A stretch of 64,000 nucleotides of DNA, from contig NZ_MRTQ01000025.1 in the NCBI RefSeq assembly GCF_001956215.1, forward strand, positions 1-64,000, read 5' to 3'. Position numbers and translations under genes: made by a program. Positions 16,849 to 26,853 of the stretch are shown in pieces (positions within the stretch are counted from its first letter, which is position 1; each line of letters starts with the position of its first letter). The notes below the pieces were generated by a model, which made no database searches, had not been told where the DNA came from, and saw only the letters and a program-made list of their open reading frames with translations. The stretch is from Paenibacillus sp. FSL R5-0490 (lineage in GTDB: Bacteria; Bacillota; Bacilli; Bacillales; Cytobacillaceae).

Positions 16849-17652
16849 ATGTGGAAGTGGGAAACTGAAGGAGAGGCAAAAGGCGTTATTGTCATGATTC
16901 ATGGGGCAATGGAGCATCACCGCCGTTATGGCTGGTTGATTGAAATGTGGCGCTTGGCCGGTTTCCATGTCATTATGGGAGATCTTCCCGGCCAGGGAAT
17001 GACTACAAGATCCAGAAGGGGCCATATTGATTCCTTTGATGAATATATAATTGAAGTTAAAGATTGGGTACAGGCTGCCTATGAATTTGAATTGCCGGTG
17101 TTTCTTTTGGGACACAGCATGGGCGGACTGATTGCCATTCGCCTGCTGCAGGAAGAAAGAATGAATCTCGCTGGAGTGATTTTGTCATCCCCATGTTTAG
17201 GTTTAGTTCAGCAGCCTTCGAAATTACTGAACTTCTTATCGCTTGGACTCAATTCAGTGATGCCGGGTCTGAAAATGGATGCAGGATTGTCAGTGGACAT
17301 GGCAACGCGTAATCAGGATGTCCTTGATGCTGATTTAAATGATTCACTGTATGTGACAAAAGTTTCGGTCAGATGGTACAGGGAACTTGTTTATGCCATA
17401 AAGCTGGCCTTTGAGAATCTTGATAATATCCAAGATGTACCCCTTCTTGTAATTCAGGGCGGCGATGATAAAATCGTGAATAAAACAACTGTCAGAGAAT
17501 GGTTTAACCTTGCGCCTTTCTCAGAAAAAAGGTTCAAAGAGTGGCCAAAGTGCTACCACGAAGTCTTCAATGAACCTGAACGTGAAGAGGTATTTGAATA
17601 TGCGAAGGATTTCGTGAACAGCCAATTAAAGGCGCTGGGTTATGTGGTTTAA
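16849..17652 (+). CDS. ytpA: YtpA-like phospholipase (alpha/beta hydrolase)
   Basis: A 267-residue monoacylglycerol-lipase-type hydrolase with nucleophile motif GHSMGG (Ser90), the acid in GGDDKIV and the histidine in CYHEVFNEP. Bacillus subtilis YtpA is a phospholipase reported to produce the antibiotic bacilysocin. A TTG two codons upstream is too close to AGGGAGG, so the ATG at 16849 is used. It overlaps the open frame of ytpB and is very probably co-transcribed with it, as in Bacillus subtilis. Confidence 0.88.
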   Translation: MWKWETEGEAKGVIVMIHGAMEHHRRYGWLIEMWRLAGFHVIMGDLPGQGMTTRSRRGHIDSFDEYIIEVKDWVQAAYEFELPVFLLGHSMGGLIAIRLLQEERMNLAGVILSSPCLGLVQQPSKLLNFLSLGLNSVMPGLKMDAGLSVDMATRNQDVLDADLNDSLYVTKVSVRWYRELVYAIKLAFENLDNIQDVPLLVIQGGDDKIVNKTTVREWFNLAPFSEKRFKEWPKCYHEVFNEPEREEVFEYAKDFVNSQLKALGYVV

Positions 17653-17704
17653 TGATTTCCTTAAGATATTCACCAGACCTGATCAAAAGGAGGTATCTGC
17701 TGTC

Positions 17705-18799
17705 ATGAGTGTCCCTTCCATGCCAATTAGCCTGATGTCACATGTCTATCGGAAGGTTCTGCCTGTTGTCCATAAGGAGCTTGCATATTGGAAGGGCCGG
17801 GCGAAAGCAATTCCTGATCCGGAGTTAAGAAAGCAGGCTCTTGCCAGCATTGAACATAAAACCTTCCACTGTGAAGGCGGAGCTATTATGTCATTGATGG
17901 CAATGGAAAAATATGAACAAGCGATTAAGTTCATTGTCGCTTATCAGACAATCAGTGATTATTTGGACAATCTTTGCGACCGGAGCACATCGCATGATCC
18001 CGGAGATTTTGCGGCACTTCATGAGTCAATGGAGGATGCCCTGGATATTGACGCAGAAGGGAAAAATTATTATCGGCTGAGAAGTGAGCAGGATGATGGA
18101 AATTATCTTGCAGATTTAGCAGCATCCTGCAGGGAAGTGCTGTCGAGTCTCGAGCAATATTCCCATATTAAAAGACATCTGCTTGAATTATGCCGTTACT
18201 ATTGTGATCTGCAAATACATAAGCATGTTGCAGTCGAAGAACGAGTACCCCGCCTGCAAAACTGGTTCGACCAGTATCGTTCAGATATACCCGAGATGGA
18301 ATGGTATGAGTTTTCTGCCTGCTCGGGTTCGACACTAGGGATTTTCTGCCTTGTTTCCTACGCACTGAGAGATGATTTTAAAGCGGAGCATGCGGTTAAT
18401 ATAAGAAATGGATATTTTCCTTACATCCAGGGCCTCCACATTTTGCTTGATTATCTGATTGATCAGGAAGAGGACAAGGCCGGGGGAGACTTGAATTTCT
18501 GCTTTTACTATGAAAGCGAAGAGAGATTGTTTTCGAGATTGAAGCACTTTGTTGCAGAGGCAGACAAGCATACGGAAAAGCTGCCTCATAAACATTTTCA
18601 TAAACTGATTAATCGCGGCCTGCTGGGGGTCTATCTCTCTGATGATAAGGTCCGGAAGCAGCGGAATGTCAGAAGATTAGCCAAAAGCATGATCAGGACA
18701 GGCGGAATGGTGAGCTATTTCTTTTATGTGAATGGAAGAGCTTACCGGACAGTGCAGAAGGTGATGCCTTCTGGTTTTGCAAAAGTCTTTGTGAAATAA
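17705..18799 (+). CDS. ytpB: tetraprenyl-beta-curcumene synthase (DUF2600)
   Basis: A 364-residue all-helical terpene synthase of the YtpB family. Family knowledge: it cyclises heptaprenyl diphosphate (C35) to tetraprenyl-beta-curcumene, the precursor of spore-associated sesquarterpenes such as baciterpenol. The Asp-rich stretch DYLDNLCDR (85-93) is the probable diphosphate/Mg site. The frame is open from 17642, but AAAGGAGG lies 11 nt before the ATG at 17705, which gives the family length. Second gene of the ytpAB unit. No dedicated downstream cyclase gene is nearby. Confidence 0.9.
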   Translation: MSVPSMPISLMSHVYRKVLPVVHKELAYWKGRAKAIPDPELRKQALASIEHKTFHCEGGAIMSLMAMEKYEQAIKFIVAYQTISDYLDNLCDRSTSHDPGDFAALHESMEDALDIDAEGKNYYRLRSEQDDGNYLADLAASCREVLSSLEQYSHIKRHLLELCRYYCDLQIHKHVAVEERVPRLQNWFDQYRSDIPEMEWYEFSACSGSTLGIFCLVSYALRDDFKAEHAVNIRNGYFPYIQGLHILLDYLIDQEEDKAGGDLNFCFYYESEERLFSRLKHFVAEADKHTEKLPHKHFHKLINRGLLGVYLSDDKVRKQRNVRRLAKSMIRTGGMVSYFFYVNGRAYRTVQKVMPSGFAKVFVK

Positions 18800-18800
18800 G

Positions 18801-18833
18801 TAAAAGCCTGCAATTTTTTTGCAGGCTTTTACA
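18801..18833. terminator. bidirectional terminator between ytpB and ytqB
   Basis: AAAAGCCTGCAA and TTGCAGGCTTTT form a perfect 12-bp stem, with A and T tails suitable for both convergent genes. Confidence 0.88.
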
Positions 18834-18838
18834 TTATA

Positions 18839-20376
<1,538 letters not shown>

Positions 20377-20579
20377 AATCATCCCTCCTTAATCAAAGAG
20401 TAATCTATATGGTGAAAATCATTATGAATGCTTTCATAAAATTAATCTTATCATGACGCAAAACCTTATAAAAGGGGAATTGGCAGGAAATACAGTGGTA
20501 AGGATTACGGAAAATTGAACAAACTAATTCATGAAGCATGCAAGCTTCTAGACCCATTCTTCAAGGAGGGGAACATACA

Positions 20580-20843
20580 ATGGCAACCCGTGAATCGATG
20601 GATACACTTATTCAGCAGTGTGAGGATGCAATCCGTTTTGCGCAGGAGCAGTTTGAATCGGGAAGAACGCAGGAGCATTATAATGATTTCGAATACTCCA
20701 ATGCACTTCAGTCCCTGGAAGCTGCCTATAATGATATAACCCAGATGGCCCACAGCGCCAACTCCCAGCAGAGGGAACAGCTTCACCGGATGAGGCTCCA
20801 GCTGCAGCAGCTCCAAAATCAGATGATAATTCTTCCTCATTAA
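20580..20843 (+). CDS. ytzC: DUF2524 protein YtzC
   Basis: An 87-residue, highly helical, Gln/Glu-rich protein (starts MATRESMDTLIQQCEDAIRF) of the Bacillus DUF2524 family, of unknown function. CAAGGAGGGG before the ATG at 20580 fixes the start; the upstream in-frame ATG has no such site. It lies 14 nt before a small basic protein gene and both end at one terminator. Its place beside ytqA is conserved in Bacillus subtilis. Confidence 0.87.
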   Translation: MATRESMDTLIQQCEDAIRFAQEQFESGRTQEHYNDFEYSNALQSLEAAYNDITQMAHSANSQQREQLHRMRLQLQQLQNQMIILPH

Positions 20844-20857
20844 GGAGTGGTTCACAG

Positions 20858-21040
20858 ATGGTGAAAAAGCGTTCAAAACAAAACAATCCGGAACAAAAGA
20901 CCCGCAATGGCGCCAATAGCCAGGATGTTGAATTTGGCCGGGATTTTGATATGGTAAAGCAGTCGAAAAAGAACTATGAGAAATCAGGCGGTCAGCCTGT
21001 TAAATCAAAATTCCATCCTGAACCGGAACAATCTTCATAA
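20858..21040 (+). CDS. small hydrophilic protein, possibly spore-related
   Basis: A 60-residue protein rich in Lys, Gln, Asn and Ser, with no hydrophobic segment (starts MVKKRSKQNNPEQKTRN). Its size and low-complexity, disordered make-up resemble minor small acid-soluble spore proteins, but I do not recognise a named family. GGAGTGG lies upstream. It is probably co-transcribed with ytzC and closed by the terminator at 21054. Existence as a gene is likely; function is open. Confidence 0.7.
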   Translation: MVKKRSKQNNPEQKTRNGANSQDVEFGRDFDMVKQSKKNYEKSGGQPVKSKFHPEPEQSS

Positions 21041-21053
21041 ATAATTGTGGCAA

Positions 21054-21090
21054 GGCCCCGATCCACCGAGGATCGGGGCTTTACTTTTTA
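21054..21090 (+). terminator. intrinsic terminator of the ytzC unit
   Basis: GCCCCGATCC and GGATCGGGGC form a perfect 10-bp stem with a 5-nt loop, followed by TTTACTTTTT. Confidence 0.88.
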
Positions 21091-21246
21091 AACGAAAAAA
21101 AAGAAGTATTCTGTCTATTAAAATCGATTGAAAACCTATTGCAAGGACAGGAAAAACCGACTAAAATTATTTTGGATTTCGAAATAGTGTCCGGGAGTTA
21201 ATGTACCGGCTAAACATAAAAAATACCGAAAAAGGGGCGTTATCTT

Positions 21247-22428
21247 ATGCCGCGGACCTTGTGGCTTTTAATTATTGGGATGGCAGTGAATGTAACCGGA
21301 TCTTCTTTTTTGTGGCCTCTTAACACAATCTACATCCATGACTACTTAGGGAAATCCTTATCGGTAGCCGGCCTGGTTCTGATGGTGAACGCAGCAGCCA
21401 GTGTCGCAGGAAATTTAATAGGGGGAAGTCTATATGATAAAATAGGCGGCTATCGTTCGATTCTTCTTGGAATTGTCATTACGGTAATGGCGCTCCTGGG
21501 CTTGACCTTTTGGCATGGCTGGCCTGCATATGTGGTGTTCCTCACATTTGTGGGATTTGGATCCGGGATTGTTTTTCCTTCGATGTTTGCAATGGCAGGA
21601 TCAGTCTGGAAAGAAGGAGGCCGCAAAGCTTTCAATGCCATCTATGTAGCCCAGAATGCCGGCGTTGCCATTGGTGCTGCTCTTGGAGGTCTTGTAGCCT
21701 CGTACTCTTTTCAATTAATTTTTCTGGCCAATACTGTCATGTATATCCTTTTTTTATTGATTGCAGTTTTTGGCTACCGGGGAATAAACACAGTTTCGGG
21801 TCAGCAGACCTCCATCCTTCAGGAAAATGGCATGGTTAAAAATCATACCAAGCTTTATGCGCTGCTCATATTATGTGCGGGCTATTTATTGTGCTGGGTT
21901 GGATATGTCCAATGGCAATCGACTATTGCCGCCTATACCCAGGAGCTGAACATTTCTTTAAAGCAATACAGTTTACTGTGGACTATTAATGGAGCCCTGA
22001 TTGTTTTAGGACAGCCGGTTATCAGCGCAATAGTAAAATGGTTTAAAACATTAAAGGTTCAGATGGTGGCGGGAATGGTTATATTTATTGGCTCGTTTGC
22101 TGTTGCGGCGATCGCAGAGCAGTTCTCCGCATTTGTCACAAGCATGGTTATTCTGACAGTAGGCGAAATGCTGATATGGCCAGCTGTTCCGACCATTGCC
22201 AACCAGCTTGCTCCTAAAGGGAGAGAAGGGTTTTACCAGGGAATCGTAAACAGCACAGCTACAGGCGGAAGGATGATCGGTCCTTTACTGGGGGGGATTC
22301 TGGTTGATCTTTATGGAATCTCCATGCTGTTTGCTGTATTAATGGTTCTATTTGTTTTTGCCATTCTGACGACTCTTGTATATGACCGGAAATTAAAGGA
22401 GTCTAAAGAATTGGCGCATGCTTCATAA
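21247..22428 (+). CDS. yttB: MFS transporter, YttB-like
   Basis: A 393-residue major facilitator with about 12 transmembrane helices. The loop 2-3 signature is GGSLYDKIGGYRS (about 59-71), and the second half carries GGRMIGPLLGG. It resembles drug:proton exporters of Bacillus; the substrate is unknown. AAAAGGGG precedes the ATG. It is a single gene with its own terminator. The symbol is based on gene neighbourhood and is less certain than the family. Confidence 0.8.
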   Translation: MPRTLWLLIIGMAVNVTGSSFLWPLNTIYIHDYLGKSLSVAGLVLMVNAAASVAGNLIGGSLYDKIGGYRSILLGIVITVMALLGLTFWHGWPAYVVFLTFVGFGSGIVFPSMFAMAGSVWKEGGRKAFNAIYVAQNAGVAIGAALGGLVASYSFQLIFLANTVMYILFLLIAVFGYRGINTVSGQQTSILQENGMVKNHTKLYALLILCAGYLLCWVGYVQWQSTIAAYTQELNISLKQYSLLWTINGALIVLGQPVISAIVKWFKTLKVQMVAGMVIFIGSFAVAAIAEQFSAFVTSMVILTVGEMLIWPAVPTIANQLAPKGREGFYQGIVNSTATGGRMIGPLLGGILVDLYGISMLFAVLMVLFVFAILTTLVYDRKLKESKELAHAS

Positions 22429-22445
22429 CAATAAGCGAAAGAATG

Positions 22446-22474
22446 AAACCTGCAGTTTTGAGCTGCAGGTTTTA
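22446..22474. terminator. bidirectional terminator
   Basis: AACCTGCAG and CTGCAGGTT form a 9-bp stem with a 7-nt loop between convergent genes; TTTTATAG follows on the plus strand. Confidence 0.78.
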
Positions 22475-22492
22475 TAGTTTCAAGTAATTAAT

Positions 22493-22828
22493 TTAACCTG
22501 CGCCTTCAAGAGAGTTCTCTTTTTGGGTAGCGCAAAATACAACCTCATTGAAGAAGCTTTTCAGAATCAGCCATCTCGCCGGATAAGAATGGATAAAGTC
22601 TTCAAGGACCTCTTCAGAATAAAGAAGCAGGATATCCAGCTCTGCTTTCTTTTTCTTCAAATCATACAATAGGGCATGTGGAATGGTGTAGTAGTCGTTC
22701 AGCTGCCATTGATTCAGCTTTACTGAATAAATATTATGGTTTTCAATATAGGATTCCAATGCCTGTTTTTGCAGCTGAATACATTCTTCTTTGGACTTGT
22801 TTAAGTACTGCCAATGAGGATTGATCAT
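22493..22828 (-). CDS. hypothetical protein
   Basis: A 111-residue protein I do not recognise (starts MINPHWQYLNKSKEECIQ). It is helical and rich in Leu, Lys, Glu and Tyr, with two tryptophans near the N terminus and a single cysteine near the C terminus. The open frame reaches a GTG at 22852, but that codon touches the GGGAG site. The ATG at 22828 has AAAGG at acceptable spacing. It sits between the MFS gene and the sigma-54 activator, divergent from the latter. It could be lineage-specific. Confidence 0.6.
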   Translation of the reverse strand: MINPHWQYLNKSKEECIQLQKQALESYIENHNIYSVKLNQWQLNDYYTIPHALLYDLKKKKAELDILLLYSEEVLEDFIHSYPARWLILKSFFNEVVFCATQKENSLEGAG

Positions 22829-22989
22829 ATATATGCCTTTCAGCTGAAGCACCTCCCATGTCTGCGCGGATTACTAATGGTATGGACAGTAAAAGCAAAT
22901 GGAATACCTATTGAAATGAATTTGTTGTCAGAAAAATATGATAAAATAGTGTTTACTATATTCGAATGTTCAAAATGAGGGGATCAAAA

Positions 22990-24351
22990 ATGAAAAGTGC
23001 ATTATTTGATTTGCCTGTTCAAATGGTTGAAACCATTGTAGAAAACGCCTTTGGATGGCTTGTCGTTGTAAATAAAGAAGGAACGATCATTTACATCAAT
23101 AAAAATTATTGCGATTTCCTTGAGGTGGAGAGGGAACAGGTTCTGGGGAAGCATGTATCGGGGGTTATTGAAAATTCACGAATGCATATAGTGGCAGAAT
23201 CAGGAAAGGAAGAAATTGCGGACCTGCAATTTATAAGAGGCAACTATATGATAGCAAACCGCATTCCCATTTTTTCTGATGGCGAGGTAATTGGCGCATT
23301 CGGGACGGTTTTCTTTAGGGATACAAAGGAATGGATGCAGATGAACAGCCATGTAAAGAGCATGCTCACAAAAATCCAGAGCTATATTCAGGGAATTGAT
23401 CCAAGTGTAAAATACAGCCTCGATGATATATTAGGAAGCTCAAGCCAGATTCACAGCCTGAAAGAAAAGGTGAAAATGGTGGCAGCCAGTGACATTTCCG
23501 TTTTAATCCGCGGGGAAAGCGGGACCGGCAAAGAACTGTTTGCCCACAGCATTCATCAGCTAAGCAACAGAAGCCATCAGCCATTTGTAAAAATTAACTG
23601 CGGGGCCATTCCTGAACATCTGCTGGAGTCTGAACTGTTTGGCTATGAAGAGGGAGCTTTTACAGGGGCGAAAAAGGGCGGCAAAAAAGGAAAATTTCAG
23701 CTAGCAGATGGAGGAACCTTGTTTTTAGATGAAATCGGGGATATGCCGCTTAATATGCAGGTGAAGCTATTGCGTGCCCTTCAGGAAGGCGAGATCGAAA
23801 GTGTTGGATCGACTGCTCCGGTTAAAGTGGATGTCCGGATTATTGCTGCAACTAACAGACCGCTCGAAAAAATGATGGAGGAAAAGCGTTTTAGGGAGGA
23901 TCTATTTTATCGGATTAATGTAGTGCCGTTCATGGTTCCTTCTTTGCGCGACAGGATGGAGGACTTACCGCTTCTAATTGACAGCTTTATCAAGAAAATA
24001 ACGAAAAAATCGGGAAAGCGAATAAGTGCAATTGAAGAGGAAGTCATAGAAAAGTTCCATCAATACAGCTGGCCCGGAAACATCAGGGAGCTTGAAAATG
24101 TAATAGAAGCATCTATTCACCTGACAAGCAATGAAACTATCACGACAGAATCATTGCCGGATTATATGAAAGAAACTGCTGTATATCCGGTTGGAAAAAA
24201 GAATCTGAAGGATATTCTTGAGGAAACAGAGAAGCGGATTCTGTCACAAAGCTTGAGCAAATATAATAATGACCGAATAGCAGCAGCAAACGCTCTTGGC
24301 ATCAGTAAATCGTCCATGTACGAAAAGTTAAAGAAATATGGAATTGTATAG
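22990..24351 (+). CDS. sigma-54-dependent transcriptional activator (PAS-AAA-Fis)
   Basis: A 453-residue enhancer-binding protein. An N-terminal PAS sensor domain (about 12-115) is followed by the AAA+ domain with Walker A GESGTGKE (175-182), the sigma-54 contact loop GAFTGA (222-227) and Walker B GGTLFLDEIGD, then a Fis-type helix-turn-helix (about 425-450, ANALGISKSSMYEKLKKYG). It activates SigL/RpoN promoters by ATP hydrolysis. The perfect -24/-12 promoter just downstream, before the GntP permease, is the obvious target. The ATG at 22990 is chosen over 22966 because of TGAGGGGA spacing. The signal read by the PAS domain is unknown. Confidence 0.93.
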   Translation: MKSALFDLPVQMVETIVENAFGWLVVVNKEGTIIYINKNYCDFLEVEREQVLGKHVSGVIENSRMHIVAESGKEEIADLQFIRGNYMIANRIPIFSDGEVIGAFGTVFFRDTKEWMQMNSHVKSMLTKIQSYIQGIDPSVKYSLDDILGSSSQIHSLKEKVKMVAASDISVLIRGESGTGKELFAHSIHQLSNRSHQPFVKINCGAIPEHLLESELFGYEEGAFTGAKKGGKKGKFQLADGGTLFLDEIGDMPLNMQVKLLRALQEGEIESVGSTAPVKVDVRIIAATNRPLEKMMEEKRFREDLFYRINVVPFMVPSLRDRMEDLPLLIDSFIKKITKKSGKRISAIEEEVIEKFHQYSWPGNIRELENVIEASIHLTSNETITTESLPDYMKETAVYPVGKKNLKDILEETEKRILSQSLSKYNNDRIAAANALGISKSSMYEKLKKYGIV

Positions 24352-24356
24352 GTGTA

Positions 24357-24403
24357 AAAAGTCCAGAAATCCGGAATGCATTCCAAAATTCTGGACTTTT
24401 TTG
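24357..24403 (+). terminator. intrinsic terminator of the activator gene
   Basis: GTCCAGAA and TTCTGGAC enclose the palindrome GGAATGCATTCC; TTTTTT follows. The left arm also contains CCAGAAATCCGGAA, similar to a motif at 24496. Confidence 0.85.
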
Positions 24404-24495
24404 ACTCTAGGAATCATTAATGCTGATAGCCCTCTGTTAGACGGAATTATCTGAAAACTATTCTATTAAATTGGAGGACTTGCTCCCTGCCCGTT

Positions 24496-24509
24496 CCAGA
24501 TTTCCGGAA
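24496..24509 (+). promoter_or_regulatory. candidate enhancer site for the sigma-54 activator
   Basis: CCAGATTTCCGGAA matches CCAGAAATCCGGAA (24363-24376) at 12 of 14 positions. Its core TTTCCGGAAA is a perfect palindrome. It lies about 55-65 nt upstream of the -24 element, within the range used by enhancer-binding proteins. The assignment is inference. Confidence 0.35.
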
Positions 24510-24561
24510 AAATAATTCATTAAATGTTCACCATTCCCTTCACCCAGGAAGTATTTTATGT

Positions 24562-24577
24562 TGGCACACTTCTTGCA
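24562..24577 (+). promoter_or_regulatory. sigma-54 (-24/-12) promoter of the gntP-hbdH unit
   Basis: TGGCAC (24562-24567), 5 nt, then TTGCA (24573-24577) fits the SigL/RpoN consensus TGGCAC-N5-TTGCA exactly. It lies about 100 nt before the permease start and directly downstream of a sigma-54 activator gene. Confidence 0.9.
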
Positions 24578-24677
24578 TTAATTTTCAGAAGAAGTTATTT
24601 TTCTATTTTTGAAAACGCTTGCAAGAGGAGGGGTGACAAGTTTATTTTCTTATATTTAAAACAAAGGGGGAAATGAA

Positions 24678-25997
24678 ATGCTAAGTATGATTGGGTTAAT
24701 AGGCGGGCTTGCACTGCTGATATACCTGACGATGCGGGGAATGAACCTGCTGGTGGTCGGTCCATTATCTGCGCTGTTTGTAGCTCTTTTTAGCGGTATG
24801 CCTTTATTTCCGCAACTGGCAGGTGAAGGAGAGGCTAACTTGGTCGGGAACTATATGTCCGGCTTTTCGGGATTTGTCACATCATGGTATCTGATGTTCC
24901 TATTGGGTGCTATTTTTGGAAAGGTAATGGAGGATAGCGGTGCAGCTGACAGTGTATCCAAAATGGTCGTGGATAAGCTTGGAATGAAATATGCCGTTCT
25001 TGCCATAGTCGCTTCCTGTGCCATTTTAACTTATGGCGGAGTCAGTTTATTCGTTGTCGCCTTCTCTGTGTATCCGATGGCGTTGAGTTTATTTAAGCAG
25101 GCAAATCTGCCGAGAAGATTTATCCCTGCAGCACTGGCTTTTGGATCTGTAACATTTACGATGACTTCTGCAGGTTCACCTGAAATTCAAAACTGGATTC
25201 CGATTGAATTTCTTGGAACGACTCCATATGCGGGCTGGGAAGTCAGCTTAATTGTGGCTGTGTTCATGATGATCTTCGGCTACTGGTGGCTGAAGCGAAT
25301 GATTACCAAGGCTGTAAACAAAGGAGAAACGTTTGAATCTCGCAAGCAGGATCCTGTAACAGAAAATAAGGATTTACCGCATCCAATTATGGGTGTTGTA
25401 CCATTGGCTGTCGTTTTAATTATTTCCTTCGTTTTTCATGATTCACTTGCACAATCTGCACTTATTCTTGCCTTGCTGGGTGGAGTCATTGCCACATATC
25501 TATTGAACCGAAAGTATTTCACTAATTTCTGGAATGCTGTGTCTGATGGAACATTAGGTGCATTGATTGCTATAGGTAATACGGCTGCTGTCGTTGGGTT
25601 TGGCGGCGTAGCAAAAGCAGTGCCGGCATTTGCCACAGCGGTTGATTGGATGACGAGCATTCCTGGCAGTCCGCTGATAGGCGGTGCCATAGCTGTAAGT
25701 GTGATCGCAGGGATGACTGGGTCAGCTTCAGGCGGCCAGGCAATCGCCCTGCCAATTCTGGCCCCGCATTATATGGACATGGGCGTTAATGCAGAAGCCC
25801 TGCACAGAACGGTTGCCATTTCTTCCGGAGCCCTGGACTCGTTGCCGCATAATGGCTATGTTGTTACCACAGTACGTGCAATCTGCGGTGAAACCCACCA
25901 GGCAGCATATGGAGCAGTAGCTGCTGTTACGGTAATTGTCCCGCTTATCGGAGTTGCGATTGCTATTATCCTGTTCTCACTTGGGTTGGGAATCTAA
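24678..25997 (+). CDS. GntP-family permease, probably for 3-hydroxybutyrate
   Basis: A 439-residue inner-membrane transporter with about 12 hydrophobic segments, of the GntP (gluconate/hydroxybutyrate:H+ symporter) family. Family-typical stretches include SAGSPEIQNWIPI in the first half and SASGGQAIALPILAPHY and SSGALDSLPHNG in the second. It is followed 57 nt later by 3-hydroxybutyrate dehydrogenase, so 3-hydroxybutyrate is the likely cargo (inference). AAAGGGGGAA precedes the ATG. Expression should depend on sigma-54 and the upstream activator. Confidence 0.88.
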   Translation: MLSMIGLIGGLALLIYLTMRGMNLLVVGPLSALFVALFSGMPLFPQLAGEGEANLVGNYMSGFSGFVTSWYLMFLLGAIFGKVMEDSGAADSVSKMVVDKLGMKYAVLAIVASCAILTYGGVSLFVVAFSVYPMALSLFKQANLPRRFIPAALAFGSVTFTMTSAGSPEIQNWIPIEFLGTTPYAGWEVSLIVAVFMMIFGYWWLKRMITKAVNKGETFESRKQDPVTENKDLPHPIMGVVPLAVVLIISFVFHDSLAQSALILALLGGVIATYLLNRKYFTNFWNAVSDGTLGALIAIGNTAAVVGFGGVAKAVPAFATAVDWMTSIPGSPLIGGAIAVSVIAGMTGSASGGQAIALPILAPHYMDMGVNAEALHRTVAISSGALDSLPHNGYVVTTVRAICGETHQAAYGAVAAVTVIVPLIGVAIAIILFSLGLGI

Positions 25998-26005
25998 TTT
26001 CAGCA

Positions 26006-26039
26006 GGGGCTCTTAAAATTGAGCCCCGGTTTTGTTTTT
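26006..26039 (+). terminator. intercistronic terminator between permease and dehydrogenase
   Basis: GGGGCTC and GAGCCCC form a 7-bp stem with an 8-nt loop, followed by GGTTTTGTTTTT. It ends 15 nt before the dehydrogenase start, so it probably lowers rather than abolishes read-through. Confidence 0.7.
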
Positions 26040-26054
26040 GAAAGGAGCTTATTC

Positions 26055-26831
26055 ATGGTACAAAATAAAGTCGTTTTTATCACTGGTGCAGCGCAGGGAA
26101 TTGGATATGAGATTGGTAAGAGATTTGCTGAACATGGCGCGAGAATTGTTCTGACAGATATTCAGGAGGATGCCGTGAAAAAGGCTGCAGAAAACCTGCA
26201 GAATGAAGGTTTTGAAGCGCTTGGGCTAAAATGTGATGTGACATCAGAGTCTGATATACAGGCGGCCATCAATGAAACTATCAGCCGATTCGGTGCTTTG
26301 GATGTACTGATCAATAATGCAGGGCTGCAGCATGTTTCCTTTATTGAAGATTTTCCCACTGAGAAGTTTGAATTTATGATCAAAGTAATGCTGACTGCTC
26401 CATTCGTGGCTATAAAGCATGCGATGCCAATCATGAAAAAACAAAAGTCAGGCCGGATACTGAACATGGCTTCCATTAACGGGCTTGTGGGGTTTGCTGG
26501 CAAGGCAGCATATAACAGTGCCAAGCATGGCGTCATCGGCCTTACAAAAGTAGCGGCACTGGAGGCTGCTGAACACGGAATTACGGTTAATGCCATCTGT
26601 CCGGGCTATGTAGACACACCACTCGTAAGAAATCAGCTGAATGACCTAGCTAAAACAAGAAATGTACCCATCGAAAAAGCACTGGAGGAAGTCATTTATC
26701 CATTAGTCCCGCAAAAAAGGCTGCTGACGGTGGAAGAGATAGCAGATTATGCGATTTTTTTGGCCGGTGATGCAGCTAAAGGAATTACGGGCCAGGCGGC
26801 AGTTATTGATGGAGGCTATACAGTTCAATAA
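26055..26831 (+). CDS. 3-hydroxybutyrate dehydrogenase
   Basis: A 258-residue short-chain dehydrogenase that oxidises (R)-3-hydroxybutyrate to acetoacetate with NAD+. The cofactor motif TGAAQGIG (10-17), NNAG (87-90) and the catalytic Ser140, Tyr153 and Lys157 are all present; the sequence around GLQHVSFIEDFP and CPGYVDTPLVRNQ is typical of this subfamily. AAAGGAG before the ATG at 26055 decides the start. Second gene of the sigma-54-controlled unit. No acetoacetate-activating CoA transferase is adjacent, so the next step must be encoded elsewhere. Confidence 0.92.
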   Translation: MVQNKVVFITGAAQGIGYEIGKRFAEHGARIVLTDIQEDAVKKAAENLQNEGFEALGLKCDVTSESDIQAAINETISRFGALDVLINNAGLQHVSFIEDFPTEKFEFMIKVMLTAPFVAIKHAMPIMKKQKSGRILNMASINGLVGFAGKAAYNSAKHGVIGLTKVAALEAAEHGITVNAICPGYVDTPLVRNQLNDLAKTRNVPIEKALEEVIYPLVPQKRLLTVEEIADYAIFLAGDAAKGITGQAAVIDGGYTVQ

Positions 26832-26853
26832 AGGCATGCGCATAGCAATTTTT

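Noticed and set aside
24678-26831. Gluconate operon as the identity of the GntP block
   Set aside because: No gluconate kinase or GntR-type regulator is present; the adjacent dehydrogenase has clear 3-hydroxybutyrate dehydrogenase features.
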